NCBI GenBank assembly: GCA_030686995.1
Contig: CM060691.1
Location: 64,779,853 to 64,843,852 of the forward strand
Reading direction: 5' to 3'
DNA length: 64,000 nt
Source: Artemisia argyi
Taxonomy: Eukaryota > Streptophyta > Magnoliopsida > Asterales > Asteraceae
The number at the start of each line of letters is the position of its first letter. Position 1 is the first letter of the stretch. A model generated the notes under the pieces. That model saw only the letters and a list, made by a program, of their open reading frames with translations. It was not told the DNA's origin and ran no database searches. The translations under genes were made by a program, and so were the position numbers. Positions 11,838 through 23,468 of this stretch are shown here, in pieces.

Positions 11838-12457
11838 GGTTGTTGCGTGTTTTTAAAATCGTTTTAAGTTTAGTGATTTTCAAAACTCTCCCTGTACAAA
11901 TTTCACACAAATTTGTAAAAAGTTTTTGTAAAAATATCAATCATATCAAAAAGAGTTCATTAACACTTTTCCTAAAGTGTTAAAAACACCAAAAAGAAAT
12001 AAAAAACAACAAAACAAACTGTGAAGTTAAATTAATTCGTTTTCTTTAAGATTACAACCTGAAACAGTTGGTTTAAGGTAAGTTCTGACATTAAATTGCG
12101 AACTGAAGAGGAAACCTATTTACTTCCTCCTGCCAGCCTACGAGTAATCTTAAAAGAACGATTTCGGTTAACGAATTAGTTCAAAAAATATTTACCAAGT
12201 TTTCTGCACACACACCCATAAGCCTAAAGCAGTTTTTCAAATTAATAAATACATAAAATCTTACCACCGCAAACCAAGGCTGAATACCTACTAACTGGGG
12301 GTGTGGACATAATAAGTTCCCAAACTTAAGATTAAAACTTGCCTTTATATCCCTGTGAGTGGTGTACCTTTTTTAAAGAAGCCATTCACTTGTGATAATT
12401 GGTTTAAGTTCACTGTGGTTTTGCCTCGATCTTGATTTGAAAAATTGTTTTTAGTGC
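11838..12457 (+). other. Untranslated leader of element A
   Basis: About 620 bases lie between the PBS and the first gag ATG (12458). The leader is AT-rich with short A runs and no open frame worth reporting. Packaging and dimerisation signals would be expected here by analogy, but I cannot define one. Confidence 0.6.
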
Positions 12458-14053
12458 ATGCGCACTCGGTCACAAACAAAACGTAAACTTCAGAAAAACG
12501 TACCCGAGCTACGTTCTGATACACAAGAACCAAAGACCGACATGGCCGCTGGGCCACCACCACCATTACCACCCCCTGACCCTCCCAGGGATGTGCCAGC
12601 TCCCGATCTCCGAACGATGGAGGAGCTGTGCCAGCCTACCATGCAAGGGCGGGGTGGGCCTATTGCACCACTCACTATTGATCTACGGACTTTGGCCTCA
12701 AGCACCACATGATCCAACAAGTCCAGAATTCATGTCAATTTCACGGATTACCGGGTGACGATGCTAACAAGCATCTTGACAAATATCTTACGGTCACCCA
12801 AAGCATGAAACAGCATGGTGTCACCGATGATGCCCTCTGGCTGTATCTCTTCCCCTATTCTCTCACTCATCATGCCACTGCATGGTTTGACCGACTCCCA
12901 AAGAATTCTATTCGTACCTTTGATGAAATGGTAACCAAGTTTTTAGCAAAATATTTTCCACCTTCCATGGTTACCAAGTTACGAAATGATATCAGCAACT
13001 TCTGGCAACGTCCCGATGAGTCTCTTTTTTAGGCTTGGGAACGTTATAAGCTAGCTATTGATCGGTGCCCTAACCACAATATGTTACAAGTTACCATCAT
13101 AGATACCTTCTATAATGGTCTGATATTGAGGCACCGCGATATTCTCAATGCTGCTGCTGGTGGGACCTTTATGAAAAGGCGTCCCGAAGAGTGCTATGAC
13201 TTGATTGAGAACATGACTGCCCACTATAACTTTTGGGATTCCTCTGTGGAGAGGGATGCGTCATGTAATTCAGTCACTCCTTCATCATCATCTCCTGAAA
13301 TAATTGCTCTTACCAAAAAGATGGATGATATCTCTACGGCTGTGTTGAGAATGAACCAAACGATGCAAAATCAGGTTCAAAATCAACAAGTGAAAGCCGT
13401 GGCCCGAAGTTGTGAAACTTGTGGGGGCCCACATCCTTATTCTGAGTGTCCAGCTACTGCTGGCTTTCCTCAAGAGAACGTTTATGCTGCTCACGGTTCC
13501 TACAATACGGGGGGTAATTCTTACCAACCGCAAGGGGCCGTAATCTCTTAAGCTATCGTTCAAATAATTTTCTTGGACCTCCCGGTTTTAACCAAAATCA
13601 AAACCGTAACTCGAATCATGATTTTAGCCAAGGTCAAAACTCAAATTACCAAAACCCGAACCAAAATCAAGGCCAGTTTAATCAAAACAATTTTCAAAAT
13701 GGCAATCAAAACCAGGTTTTCAAGGAAATTTTCAAAGAAACCAAAATCAAGGAAATTACAATCAGGGTAATTTCAATCAGAAAAACAATTTTCAGGGTAA
13801 CAACAATCAAAATCAAGGGAATTTACAAAACAACCGTTTTCAAAATCCTCCTCAAAACGTTGTTCAACCCTCGTCTTCCTCCGATGAAGTGCTAAAACAA
13901 TTCATGAAAGCAAAAGAGGAAACGAATCGGTTATTGATCAGCAAGATCTCTGAGCTTCAGAAGTCTTTAAATGATCGACCCTCGGGCCCGGGTACACTAC
14001 CGAGCAACACGATCGCTAACCCGAGGGGCGATGTCAAAGCGATCACCACCTGA
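12458..14053 (+). pseudogene. gag of element A (broken)
   Basis: The frame opens at ATG 12458 (MRTRSQTKRK). A frameshift near 12700 leads into the capsid-like retrotransposon gag domain (12709-13200), which has the typical sequences HLDKYLTV, HHATAWFDRLP and AWERYK. A single zinc knuckle of the form CX2CX4HX4C (CETCGGPHPYSEC) follows at 13414-13452. A long Asn/Gln-rich tail (about 13580-13860) comes next. Damage includes TAG at 13030-13032 (from CAG), frameshifts near 13540 and 13713, and TGA at 14051-14053 (from CGA). When intact, Gag would form cytoplasmic virus-like particles and package the element RNA. The family assignment is secure. Confidence 0.85.
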
Positions 14054-15187
14054 AGTGGGGTATCATACAATGGACCCGTGATTCCCTCTACCTCTTCTTC
14101 TCCTCCTACTAAGGCAGCAGAACGTGAACCTGAGGTTACCACAGACACGGTACTTCATACTAATAACGGAGGTATCAACAACGTCCACCCTCAAGTTGTC
14201 CCGGTCCCGACTCATAAGTCGAAAGTTGTATTTGATCCTCCTGTGAGTTCTGATGAAATTCCAAAGAATGATCCTAAGCCGTTAATTCCATATCCTTCAC
14301 GTTTGAATGATCAAAAGAACCGCGAAAATGCTAACCATCAGATGGAAAAATTTTATCAAATTTTTCAAGAATTACATTTCGATATTAGCTTCGCGGATGC
14401 TCTTCTTCTCATACCTAAGTTTGCTTCGACAATCAAAACTCTGATAAGCAACAAAGAAAAACTCTGTGAGATGGTAAAAACTCCTCTTAATGAGCATTGC
14501 TCAGCAGTTCTCTTGAAAAAGCTTCCCGAAAAGCTTGGAGATCCCGGGAAATTTCTTATTCCTTGTGTTTTCCCTGGGATGGTTGAATGTTTTGCCTTGG
14601 CCGATCTTGGCGCAAGCATTAACCTGATGCCTTACACAGTCTGGAAAAGACTCTCTCTTCCTGCTCTCACTCCGACCTGCATGATTCTCGAGCTTGCAGA
14701 CCGTACTATATCCCGTCCTCTCGGCATTGCCGAAGATATCTTCGTGAAAGTAGGAAAGTTCCATTTTCTGGCAGATTTCGTGATTGTTGATTTCGATGCT
14801 GACCCATGAGTTCCTCTCATTCTCGGGAGGGGATTCTTAAGATGTGCTTTAATCGATTTATTCGAAGAAGAAATCAATCTACGTGTTGATGGTGAAGCCA
14901 TCACATTCAATCTTGATCAGACTTCAAGATACTCCTCCAACTATGACGCTGAAATGGTTAACCGAATTGACATCATCGATGTTGCATCTGAGTTGTCTTC
15001 TCAAGAAGTCCTTGGTTTCTCAGCAAGTGCCAGTACCACTCCTTCTACTGATCCTATCATTTCCGACTCTTCCCCTTCCTTCACTCTGTTTGAGAGAAGT
15101 GACTTCCTTCTGGAAGAGGTCGAGGCTTTTCTTGCTCAAGATAGCTCAATCCTAAATGAGGTTGATGAAAACTATCTTGACCCGTAA
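14054..15187 (+). pseudogene. Protease region and acidic linker of element A
   Basis: This region continues in the same frame as RT. The aspartic protease motif appears as ALADLGASINLMP (about 14599-14637) and the flap-side motif as VPLILGRGFL. Between them TGA at 14807-14809 interrupts the frame, probably from CGA. After the protease an acidic linker (14890-15187) contains LLEEVEAFLAQDSS and ends at TAA 15185-15187. Just beyond that stop the frame reads GDILLLERLLNDDPS. The protease would cleave Gag-Pol in the particle. The linker is of interest because a similar acidic motif occurs in the ORF of element C. Confidence 0.8.
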
Positions 15188-16203
15188 GGGGACATTCTTC
15201 TTCTTGAAAGATTGTTAAATGACGATCCTTCACCCTCTCCGTCTCCAAAGATACTTCATAAAGTGGAAGTCAAAAATGTTGAAATAACTGAAGACTTTCC
15301 CGAGGTTGAGCTCAAGGCTTTGCCTCCTCATCTAGAATATGCATTTCTGGAGGGTGATGATAAATTGCCCGTCATTATTACTAAAGACTTAAAAGATGAG
15401 GAAAAGGCAGCACTCCTAAAGGTTCTTAAGTCACACAAGCAAGCAACTGCTTGGAAACTCTCTGACATTAAGGGCATAAGCCCGAATTTCTGTACTCATA
15501 AAATCTTAATGGAGGATGAATTTAAGAAAGCAGTGCAACAACAGAGAAGGGTAAATCCCAAAATCCACGAAGTTATCAAACAAGAGGTTCTCAAACTTCT
15601 TGATGCAGGATTAATTTACCCAATATCTGACAGTCCTTGGGTTAGCCCAATTCATTGTGTTCCTAAAAAGGGTGGCATTACCGTTGTCACCAACGAGGAT
15701 AACGAGTTGATTCCAACTCGTTTGGTCACGGGTTGGCGAGTATGTTTTGACTATCGAAAGTTGAATGAAGCCACCCGTAAAGACTATTTTCCTTTCCCTT
15801 TTATGGACCAGATGCTTGAAAGACTTGCGGGGAATGAATGCTACTGCTTCCTTGATGGTTTTTCGGGTTACTTCCAAATCCCCATTGATCCCCAGGATCA
15901 AGAGAAGACTACCTTCACATGCCCCTACGGAACTTTTGCTTACAGACGTATGCCTTTCGGCTTATGTAATGCACCAGGCACGTTCCAGAGGTGCATGATG
16001 TCTATTTTTTCCGACATGATCGGGAAAACCATGGAGGTATTCATGGATGACTTTTCAGTCATCGAGGATTCATTCCAGACCTGTCTCTCCCACTTGGAAC
16101 AGATGCTTAAATGTTGCAAAGAAACGAATTTAAGTCCCAACTGGGAGAAGAGTCACTTTATGGTTAAAGAGGGCATTGTCCTCGGCCATAAAATTTCAAA
16201 AAA
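15188..16203 (+). pseudogene. Reverse transcriptase of element A
   Basis: The RT domain runs from about 15540 to 16203, preceded by a linker. Visible motifs are LLDAGLIYPISDSPWVSP, WRVCFDYRKLN, CFLDGFSGYFQIPI, and the catalytic FMDD at about 16041-16052, the Athila form of YXDD. The frame is lost near 16200 in an A-run, probably by one inserted A, where [13 protein letters not shown] should continue. Apart from the upstream stops this is the best preserved part of pol. Confidence 0.9.
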
Positions 16204-17708
16204 ATGGGATTGAGGTTGACAAAGCCAAAATCGATGTCATTGCTAAATTACCTCATCTCACCACCGTTAAAGGTGTTAGGAGCTTTTTGGGTCATGTCAG
16301 CTTCTACCGTAGGTTTATCCAAGATTTTTCTAAAATTGCCCGGCCTATGACCCATCTCCTCGAGAAGGATGCTCCCTTCATCTTCTCTCCTGAGTGCATC
16401 GAAGCTTTTGAAACATTAAAGAAAAAGCTTACCGAGGCACCGATTCTTGTTGCCCCCGATTGGGACCTACCTTTTGAGCTTATGTGCGATGCTAGTGATT
16501 TTGCCATAGGTGCGGTCTTGGGGCAACTTAAAGCAAAATACTTTCAGCCTATACACTACGCAAGTAAAACTATAACTGAGGCTCAGAGTCATTACACCAC
16601 CACCGAAAAAGAATTAGTAGCTGTGGTGTATGCCTTTGAGAAATTCCGGCCATACTTAATCTTGACCAAATGCGTAGTGTATACAGATCACTCGGCTTTG
16701 AAGTACCTATTTGCAAAGCAAGATGCAAAGCCGAGGCTTCTCCGTTGGGTTCTCCTCCTCCAAGAATTTGATATCATTATCCATGATAAAAAAGGAGCCG
16801 AGAACCTTGCTGCTGATCATCTCTCACGATTAGAAAACCCTCATCAAGATGTGTCCGAGAAACAAGAAATAAATGAAACATTCCCTCTCGAGACACTCAG
16901 TGCAGTTGCTTTTCGTGGTGACTCTACTACCCCATGGTTTGCCGACTTTGCAAATTACCATGCGGGTAACTTCATTGTGAAGGGGATGACGTCCCAACAG
17001 AAGAACAAATTCTTCAAAGAAGTTAGACATTACTTCTGGGACGACCCCTATCTCTTCAAAATCTGTGCCGATCAAGTCATCAGGCGATGTGTATACGGAC
17101 AGGAAGCCGCTGATATTCTCAAGGCTTGCCATGCTGGACCCACCGGGGGCCACCATAGTCCTAACTACACTGCCAAAAAGGTGTTTGATTCCGGTTTCTA
17201 TTGGCCCACGATCTATAAGGATGCCCACGAGTTAGTCAAAGCTTGTGATGCTTGTCAGCGTCACGGAAATATTTCCCAAAAGAACGAAATGCCACAAAAT
17301 GCCATTCAAGTTTGTTAAATCTTTGACGTCTGGGGCATTGATTTTATGGGGCCATTCCCATCTTCTCGTAGAAATAAGTATATTCTCGTAGCTGTTGACT
17401 ACTTCTCAAAATGGGTTGAGGCTAAGGCCTTACCCACAAACGATGCCCGAGTTGTTGTGAAATTTCTGAAATCCCTCTTTGCTCGTTTTGGAACTCCACG
17501 TGCCATCATTAGTGATCGCGGTACTCACTTTTGCAAGGATCAATTTGCAAAAGTCATGCTTAAGTACGGTGTTACTCATCGTCTTTCTACCGCGTATCAC
17601 CCACAAACAAGTAGGCATGTGGAGGTTTCCAACCGTGGTATAAAACGGATTCTTGAGAGGACAGTAGGTGAAAACCGTGCTTCCTGGTCGGATAAACTAG
17701 ATGATGCA
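16204..17708 (+). pseudogene. RNase H and N-terminal/core integrase of element A
   Basis: The frame carries the RT connection ([13 protein letters not shown]), then RNase H with [13 protein letters not shown] and [10 protein letters not shown]. The HHCC integrase finger ([14 protein letters not shown]... CDACQRHG) follows at about 17140-17265. TAA at 17316-17318 replaces a Glu or similar codon. The catalytic core shows GIDFMGPFP, the second Asp in SDRGTHF, and a [11 protein letters not shown] block where the catalytic Glu follows. The frame is cut at 17708 by the family-D solo LTR and resumes at 19119. Confidence 0.88.
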
Positions 17709-19118
17709 TGATACGTGGGAATCGCACCAGGCTTTACCTCTCAAGGGATCTTGAGAAGCTTACAACCCCCACCAGGCAGTGTACCTGATCGTTGTAGTAT
17801 AGTATAATGACAAGTACCGGGGGATTGATCGTTCAGCTAGGAATAGTGTCGCTAGGATTAGAAAACCTAAATACTAGTTCTAAAGGTGAGGGATGATTAT
17901 TTTTGTAATTTTATATTTTTTAGAAAGCAAGTAAAAATCTCGAGTTTGAAGGATTTGGGCGGAATTAGTTGCTAGTCAACTAACGCAATACTAAATATGC
18001 AATCAAAATAAAATACTAGAAATGAAAATAAACTAAATTATACTAAAGTTGTGAGCAATAAGTGGAGAAAATGTGTTTACTTAGATTTCACTACTCCCTA
18101 GACATCTTTTACACGTTAATTACTTGTTATAGTTGCATGGATGACGGATTCTATTCCTTAATATCATTCATGGGGTGGCGCACTTAACTCCCCAATTCTA
18201 TGAGCTCTTATCTCCTCCTATACCATGCCCAGCACAACCATAGGGATTATAAACAGTGGCTCATGCATTAAATACAACCAATAAAGACCTAGTGCACATC
18301 GGTTCATGTTTCTTAAGACGTTCAAGCATGTTACCATTTGGAGATCTGCCAGTTTTCTTAAGCCTAACATAAAAATCATTCATCCAATACAATTATAAAC
18401 AAGTAATCAACACATAATTAACATCTAGGTTTCATTAGATCTAAGCAAACACAAGATAGATCTAGCCTAGCATGATGGAATTAAGACAAGAACAAGATAT
18501 AGACAACCAACACATAGACACGTTGATTGAATTAAAAGAACACTTATCTCAATTACACATGAAAGGTATCAAGGGCTTGGAACCCTTGAAAAACCTGTAA
18601 AATTCGCACCAAGTTCGTACTTAGGGTTTCTCCCAAAACTTCTTTTTTTTTTTAATGTGTGAAAATTAGAAAACTATATATAGGAAATAGGGTCTGACGG
18701 CGTCAAGACCATACTTGTGACGCCGTCACCTCGCCGCCAAAACTCTTCTCGGACTGCCTTGATCTACTTTTGACGCCATCATGTATTGTGCATTTCCAGG
18801 CCGTCATGACTTTTACTCTTGACGCCCTACTTCGTGACGCCGTTAAATCTGTACTGGATCGTCATGGAAACTTGCTCTTGACGCCGTCAAAGATTCCTTC
18901 TTGACGTCGTCACCTACTGTTCCCAGTAAGGAGAATTAAGACTTTGGCGTTTTCTTCACTTTTATGCTCCAAAAACGTCCGAATTGCTTCCTTTTCCAGA
19001 TTTTACTCCCAAAGTACCTAAAATCAAAAAAGGAACGATTTAGGGCAATATTTGATCAAATAAGTTCAATTCCGGGCTTAAATGGCCCCCTAAAAGTGGT
19101 TCATTTTTCGCCTCATCA
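17709..19118 (-). mobile_element. Solo LTR of family D inserted in the A integrase (1410 bp)
   Basis: The insert begins TGATACG and ends CTCATCA on the plus strand and is flanked by the 5-bp target duplication ATGCA (17704-17708 and 19119-19123). There is no internal region, so it is a solo LTR left by LTR-LTR recombination. The minus strand is probably the sense strand: CTATATATAG (about 18673-18683) precedes the typical leader-like GAGAAACCCTAAG, and a TGACG-rich array lies upstream of it. A truncated second copy is at 3638-4583. Confidence 0.92.
18669..18912 (-). promoter_or_regulatory. Putative U3 enhancer array (TGACGCCGTCA repeats) and TATA box of the D LTR
   Basis: Palindromic or near-palindromic TGACG(C/G)CGTCA sites lie at 18695-18705, 18718-18728, 18771-18781, 18835-18845, 18879-18889 and 18902-18912. 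Weaker half-sites are near 18801, 18820 and 18860. On the minus strand they lie immediately upstream of CTATATATAG. TGACG is the core of plant bZIP (TGA/as-1) sites, so an enhancer role is plausible but inferred. Confidence 0.5.
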
Positions 19119-19636
19119 ATGCACTCTAGGCCTTCCGTACAACTTATAAAACACCCATCGGGTGTACTCCATACAAGCTTGTATACGGGAAGGTGTGTCA
19201 TTTACCGATCGAGCTTGAGCACAAAGCCTACTGGGCCTTGAAACATGCTAACTACGACCTTCATAAAGCGGGTGATCACCGTAAGGTTCAACTCAATGAA
19301 TTAAACGAACTTCGTGATCAAGCCTACGAGAACTCTTTGATCTACAAGGAAAAGACAAAGAAGATTCACGACTCTAAGATTAAAAACCGCGTTTTCAACG
19401 TCGGTGACAGAGTCCTTCTTTTCAATTCAAGGTTAAAGATCTTCTCGGGGAAATTAAAAACCCGATGGACTGGACCATTCACTGTTGCTAAAGTATATCC
19501 ATACGGGACTGTTGAGTTGTCTCAACCCGAAGGTCCCAACTTCAAAGTGAATGGTCATCGTTTGAAACATTATTTTGGAGAGGACATACCACCCATGGTT
19601 GTCCCTGATCTCCAAACTTTCCCCATGGACCAATGA
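19119..19636 (+). pseudogene. C-terminal integrase of element A
   Basis: After the solo LTR the frame resumes with the end of the catalytic core. The Trp codon of ALWAFRT is TAG at 19127-19129. [15 protein letters not shown] and the C-terminal domain follow, with [24 protein letters not shown] and [11 protein letters not shown], the usual Athila-type ending. The stop at 19634-19636 is the natural end of pol. No env-like ORF follows. Confidence 0.88.
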
Positions 19637-20111
19637 ATTCGGGGATCGAGTCAAGCTAGTGACTCGGTGAACAAAAATTAGCAACATATATGGGTTTTCA
19701 CCCGTATTTCTGACTTATTTCTACTTTCTACCACCCCAGTGTGGGGGAGTAGCCGTCCCCCACCTTTTGAAAAGTAAATATGTATATAAGTTTCAGTTAA
19801 AAAAAAATGAATGATGAAAAATGTTTATATGTACAGATAAATAAAGTGAAAAATAAAATCAATATTTCCACAGTTATATTCGAATATTTGCTTTTTCCGT
19901 TCAGAGATTCGGCATAATAGCCGGGACTTTGAATATTGAGGACAATATTCAATTCTAGTGTGGGGGGGGGGGGGGGGGGAATTCTTACGAATTTTATCAC
20001 AAAACTTTCTAAGTACCCCCATTTTTAGGCCTAAATTTTTCAAAATTTTTTCACTTTATTTCAAAATTTTTGTGGTAATCAGTCCGCCAAAGTCTAAATG
20101 ACAAATGGATT

Positions 20112-20465
20112 GGCTAGTCCAGGAGCAAACGGCTCTTGGCAATGACATCTCAAACCCGTTGATGGCTTGCAATTTGCCAAAAATTGTATGGATCCTCAAC
20201 TCCCCATATCCCATAAAGCGAATGAGTTGGCTAGCCCACAAGATTATGGCTTGTGGTAAAGGCCGTGGAAAATCCATAATTGGTAATCAGCTCACCAAGA
20301 TGTTGACTTAGTCCATCAAGATGCTGGCTAGTCCATAAGCAAACGGCTTTTGGTAAAGACTAATCAAATCCGTTGACAGCTGGTGGTTTGCTCAAAATAA
20401 CACGGTTATCAGGTGTGCCACAGTTCTTACACCTGGCTACTCCAGAAGTGATGGCTTTTGGTAAA
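20112..20465 (+). repeat. Array of four stem-loop repeats in the 3' region of A
   Basis: Four degenerate units with 97-117 base spacing each carry GGCTA(G/C)(T/C)CC followed by a hairpin. The arm pairs are CCAGGAGC/GCTCTTGG (20119-20126, 20132-20139), CCACAAG/CTTGTGG (20236-20242, 20250-20256), CCATAAGC/GCTTTTGG (20333-20340, 20346-20353) and CCAGAAG/CTTTTGG (20442-20448, 20455-20461). Several changes between units keep pairing, often as G-U, so the structure would be in RNA. The homologous array in C is at 46162-46505. Confidence 0.7.
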
Positions 20466-20523
20466 GGCATTTTCAAATCCATCAAGTTTTTCTCAAAAGA
20501 TTGCAAGGGACTAGCAATGTTTT

Positions 20524-20535
20524 AGTGTGGGGGAT
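20524..20535 (+). other. Polypurine tract of element A
   Basis: AGTGTGGGGGAT lies immediately before the 3' LTR start (20536). It would prime plus-strand DNA synthesis. The identical tract precedes the 3' LTR of element C. Confidence 0.8.
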
Positions 20536-23423
20536 TGATGAGTGTGTAAATACTCATCATTTTTACCTTTTTTTGAGATGCCAAAACATCTAAAAACACT
20601 CAATATTGTATCAAAATAGTGAAAATATCCCAGGAAAGTGTTTTACATGGTTCAAATGCAAAATAATCAAAAACAGATGAAAAACGCACAAAGTTTGCAA
20701 AATTGGCAGTTTCAGTCCCTCATCTTTCAAAAGTTGTCAAATCTAGTCCCTAGTTGTTCTAAAAACTTGAAAAAGTCACCAAAGGTCCTTATAAATCAAA
20801 AAGTTACACAAATAGTCCTTTGGTTTAAAGTTTCACAAAATGTCAAGCTTAGTCCCTGAACTTTGAAAATTGTCAAAAATGGTCCCTGGGATATAAAAAC
20901 TTTGACAAAAACAAATTTTGTCCTTGCACTAATATTTTATGGCAGGATTGGTCCTTGGTGGAAAAGTTTGGTGAAATTACACAATTGGTCCCTGAAGTTT
21001 GAAAGTTTGGCAGTTTTAGTCCTTGGTGCATTTAATATGGAAAAATCAATATTGGACCATGCACTATTCATAACTTGGAAAAACACACCCTTGGAAACAA
21101 TTTGGAAGAATTCCAAGTTCACACCTCCTACTTTCGAATAATTACAAAAATGGTCCTTGTGAAATTAAAAACCAAACCGGACCCTTTCTAATAATACTAC
21201 TCCAAACGAAAACTAAACCAAGTCCAATCCACTTTACAAAAGCCCACACTTTACCCCAAGCCCACTCCTAAGCCCAAAATTCCCAAAAACCATTTTAAAT
21301 AATCCCCCGGTCAAACCCCGTTTGACCAAACCACCCTCACCCTCAAAACCACCCTTTTTTCCCTGTAAAACCGCCATCATCCACCACCACCACTTGATAA
21401 CATCTAATCATCACCCTCCCACACCCCTCTGCACCTAAAATTACCTCACATTAAATGCCACCACCCCCCCCCCCCCCTTGCTGCAACAGTCCAATTGGCT
21501 CTTATCCAATTTTGGCGCGAAAAAATGATTTGAACGGTTGAGATGGAATTCAGTAATCCAAGGGCTTGGAATTGGTTAGGATATGCTCAAAAAAAGACAA
21601 AGGGAACCTAATCCAACAGCTATATAAAGGAATGAAGTAAGATGAAGTCTGTGTCTCAATTCTTAGTATAAAAATAGTCGTATAAGTGTAATAGGCATTT
21701 GTAGTTTAATTAAAAGCTTTTAAGCAATGTTCTAAGTTAATTCAGTGTAATTTCAATCTTTTCAAAGCAATATAATCAAGTTTCTTCAATCATGTTTGTT
21801 TATGCAAATTTTAGTTTCAAGTCATCATTTTAGATCATAGTCTGTTAGTGTTTGTGTTTGTATTATGGACTATTAAGCTCACTTAGGATCCCATAAAGCT
21901 TATTGAAGCTTTTAGAGACCTTAAAAACCAGTATTACAAGAAAAAACCAAAAAGATAAAAAAAAAAAAAAAAGTCAAATATGGTCAACTATGTTGTTTTG
22001 AGTTTGATTTCAGGTGTTGAGGATCATTGAAGAGCAGTTTTGGAAGTGGCATTAGCCTATATAAAGATAGGCATCAGTGGAAAATCCCTTGTTCATGCTA
22101 GGGATGATTTGTAAGATTTGCTCATTTTGAAATTCCTCTTAATTCTTAATATCCTTGTAATCTCTGTGATTTCTTGTTATTCTATGTTTATTTTTGCTCA
22201 ATTAGTGTAATTTAGATATATTATAGCTTAATATTGGATGTTTGTTAATTAGACTCTATAGTTGTTTTAAATCTTAGTTTCACAGTTAAGATTGCATAAG
22301 TGAATTTTTTGTATGTTTGTGGTAATTATCTATTCCTAAGTGATTATTTGGGCATAATATTCCATAAAAACCTGAATTGGACAAGTCTCACAAGCTCTCA
22401 AGACCCTTTGCTCTTAAATCAATAAAGACAGTCTTACTAAAAGGGGTGTTTGGATTTGCAAGATCAGCTGTGTTATTGTGGATCTCAGAGGGTAACCATA
22501 GTTTAGACATCACACTCTAGGTCTCATTTGATAGTTTAGAACACAAAATCAGCTAGTGTTAAGTTAAAAAGTCAAAATCATAAAAATTTTCCCCTCACAG
22601 TTAACTGTGAGAGTTTTGGGTGTCTCAATCCGTCACATTAGCTACATAGGTTGTTAATTTAGAGTAATATAGCTTAGATATAGTTTATAACTTAATTTAT
22701 AATCAGTAGGAGTTAGTAGAAATCCAAATAAGTCAAACTTTGTGTTTTCCTCAAAATGTCAAAAGTTACTCATCAGATTTTTCCAAAACTTGTGGGAATT
22801 TTATTTAATTTTGTGTTTAGATTGAAGATTTGAAACTTGTTGTAATTAAACTCTACCACCTCAACTTCATTTTACCATTGCTGTTTGATTTTTAGGAATT
22901 TTATTGTGGACCCCACTTTAGGCCAAAGTTACTTGCAGGGAAGGAAACCTCCCCTGCATCAGCATACCATCACAACACCACCAACTTTGGTGGTGGCTGC
23001 AGCCCACCTCAGTGGACCCCAGTGGTTCATTTTTGGTTTTCCCAACCCCCTCCTACCAGGGATCAAGTTTTGACCCTTTGTTTGACCTAGGAACAAGTGG
23101 ACCCCACTTGGAATCCACCCCAAAGTCTGTCCCATTTCTGATTTAAGCTCAAGTTTGGAAAGTGCTTATTTGGTTCTTATCAGCTTATTTGTGCTCATTG
23201 CTTGTTGTTTCCAGCTTATTCAAGTTCCTTTAGCTTATTTGGAGCTAGTTTTACCATTGTGGACCCCACCTACAGTCATTTGTGCTTAGTTGCCTAGTTG
23301 GTCAACAATAGTCAACTGCTTAAGTAAAGGGGGTGCATACTGCTTATTTTTAAGCTTTGTAAAAAGTTGTTTCACAAAAGTAACTTATTTTCATCTTATA
23401 ATTAGCTGTCAAAAAGAAAAACT

Positions 23424-23468
<45 letters not shown>

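Larger units (their letters stand above)
19637..20535 (+). other. 3' non-coding region of element A
   Basis: About 900 bases lie between the integrase stop and the 3' LTR. There are three GTGTGGGGG motifs (about 19740, 19960 and 20525). A short hairpin, GAATATTG AGGA CAATATTC (19931-19950), precedes the long G-tract. An array of four stem-loops lies at 20112-20465. The same layout is present in element C. No ORF of note is present, so an env-like gene is absent. Confidence 0.75.

Noticed and set aside
13573..13770. Lys/Thr-rich frame within gag of A
   Set aside because: It is an off-frame reading of the Asn/Gln-rich gag tail.
18695..18912. TGACG repeat cluster as a CRISPR array
   Set aside because: Repeats are 11 bases and unevenly spaced inside a plant LTR with a target duplication.
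19637..20535. env-like gene after integrase in A
   Set aside because: No open frame, signal peptide or membrane segment was found. The region is non-coding and structured.
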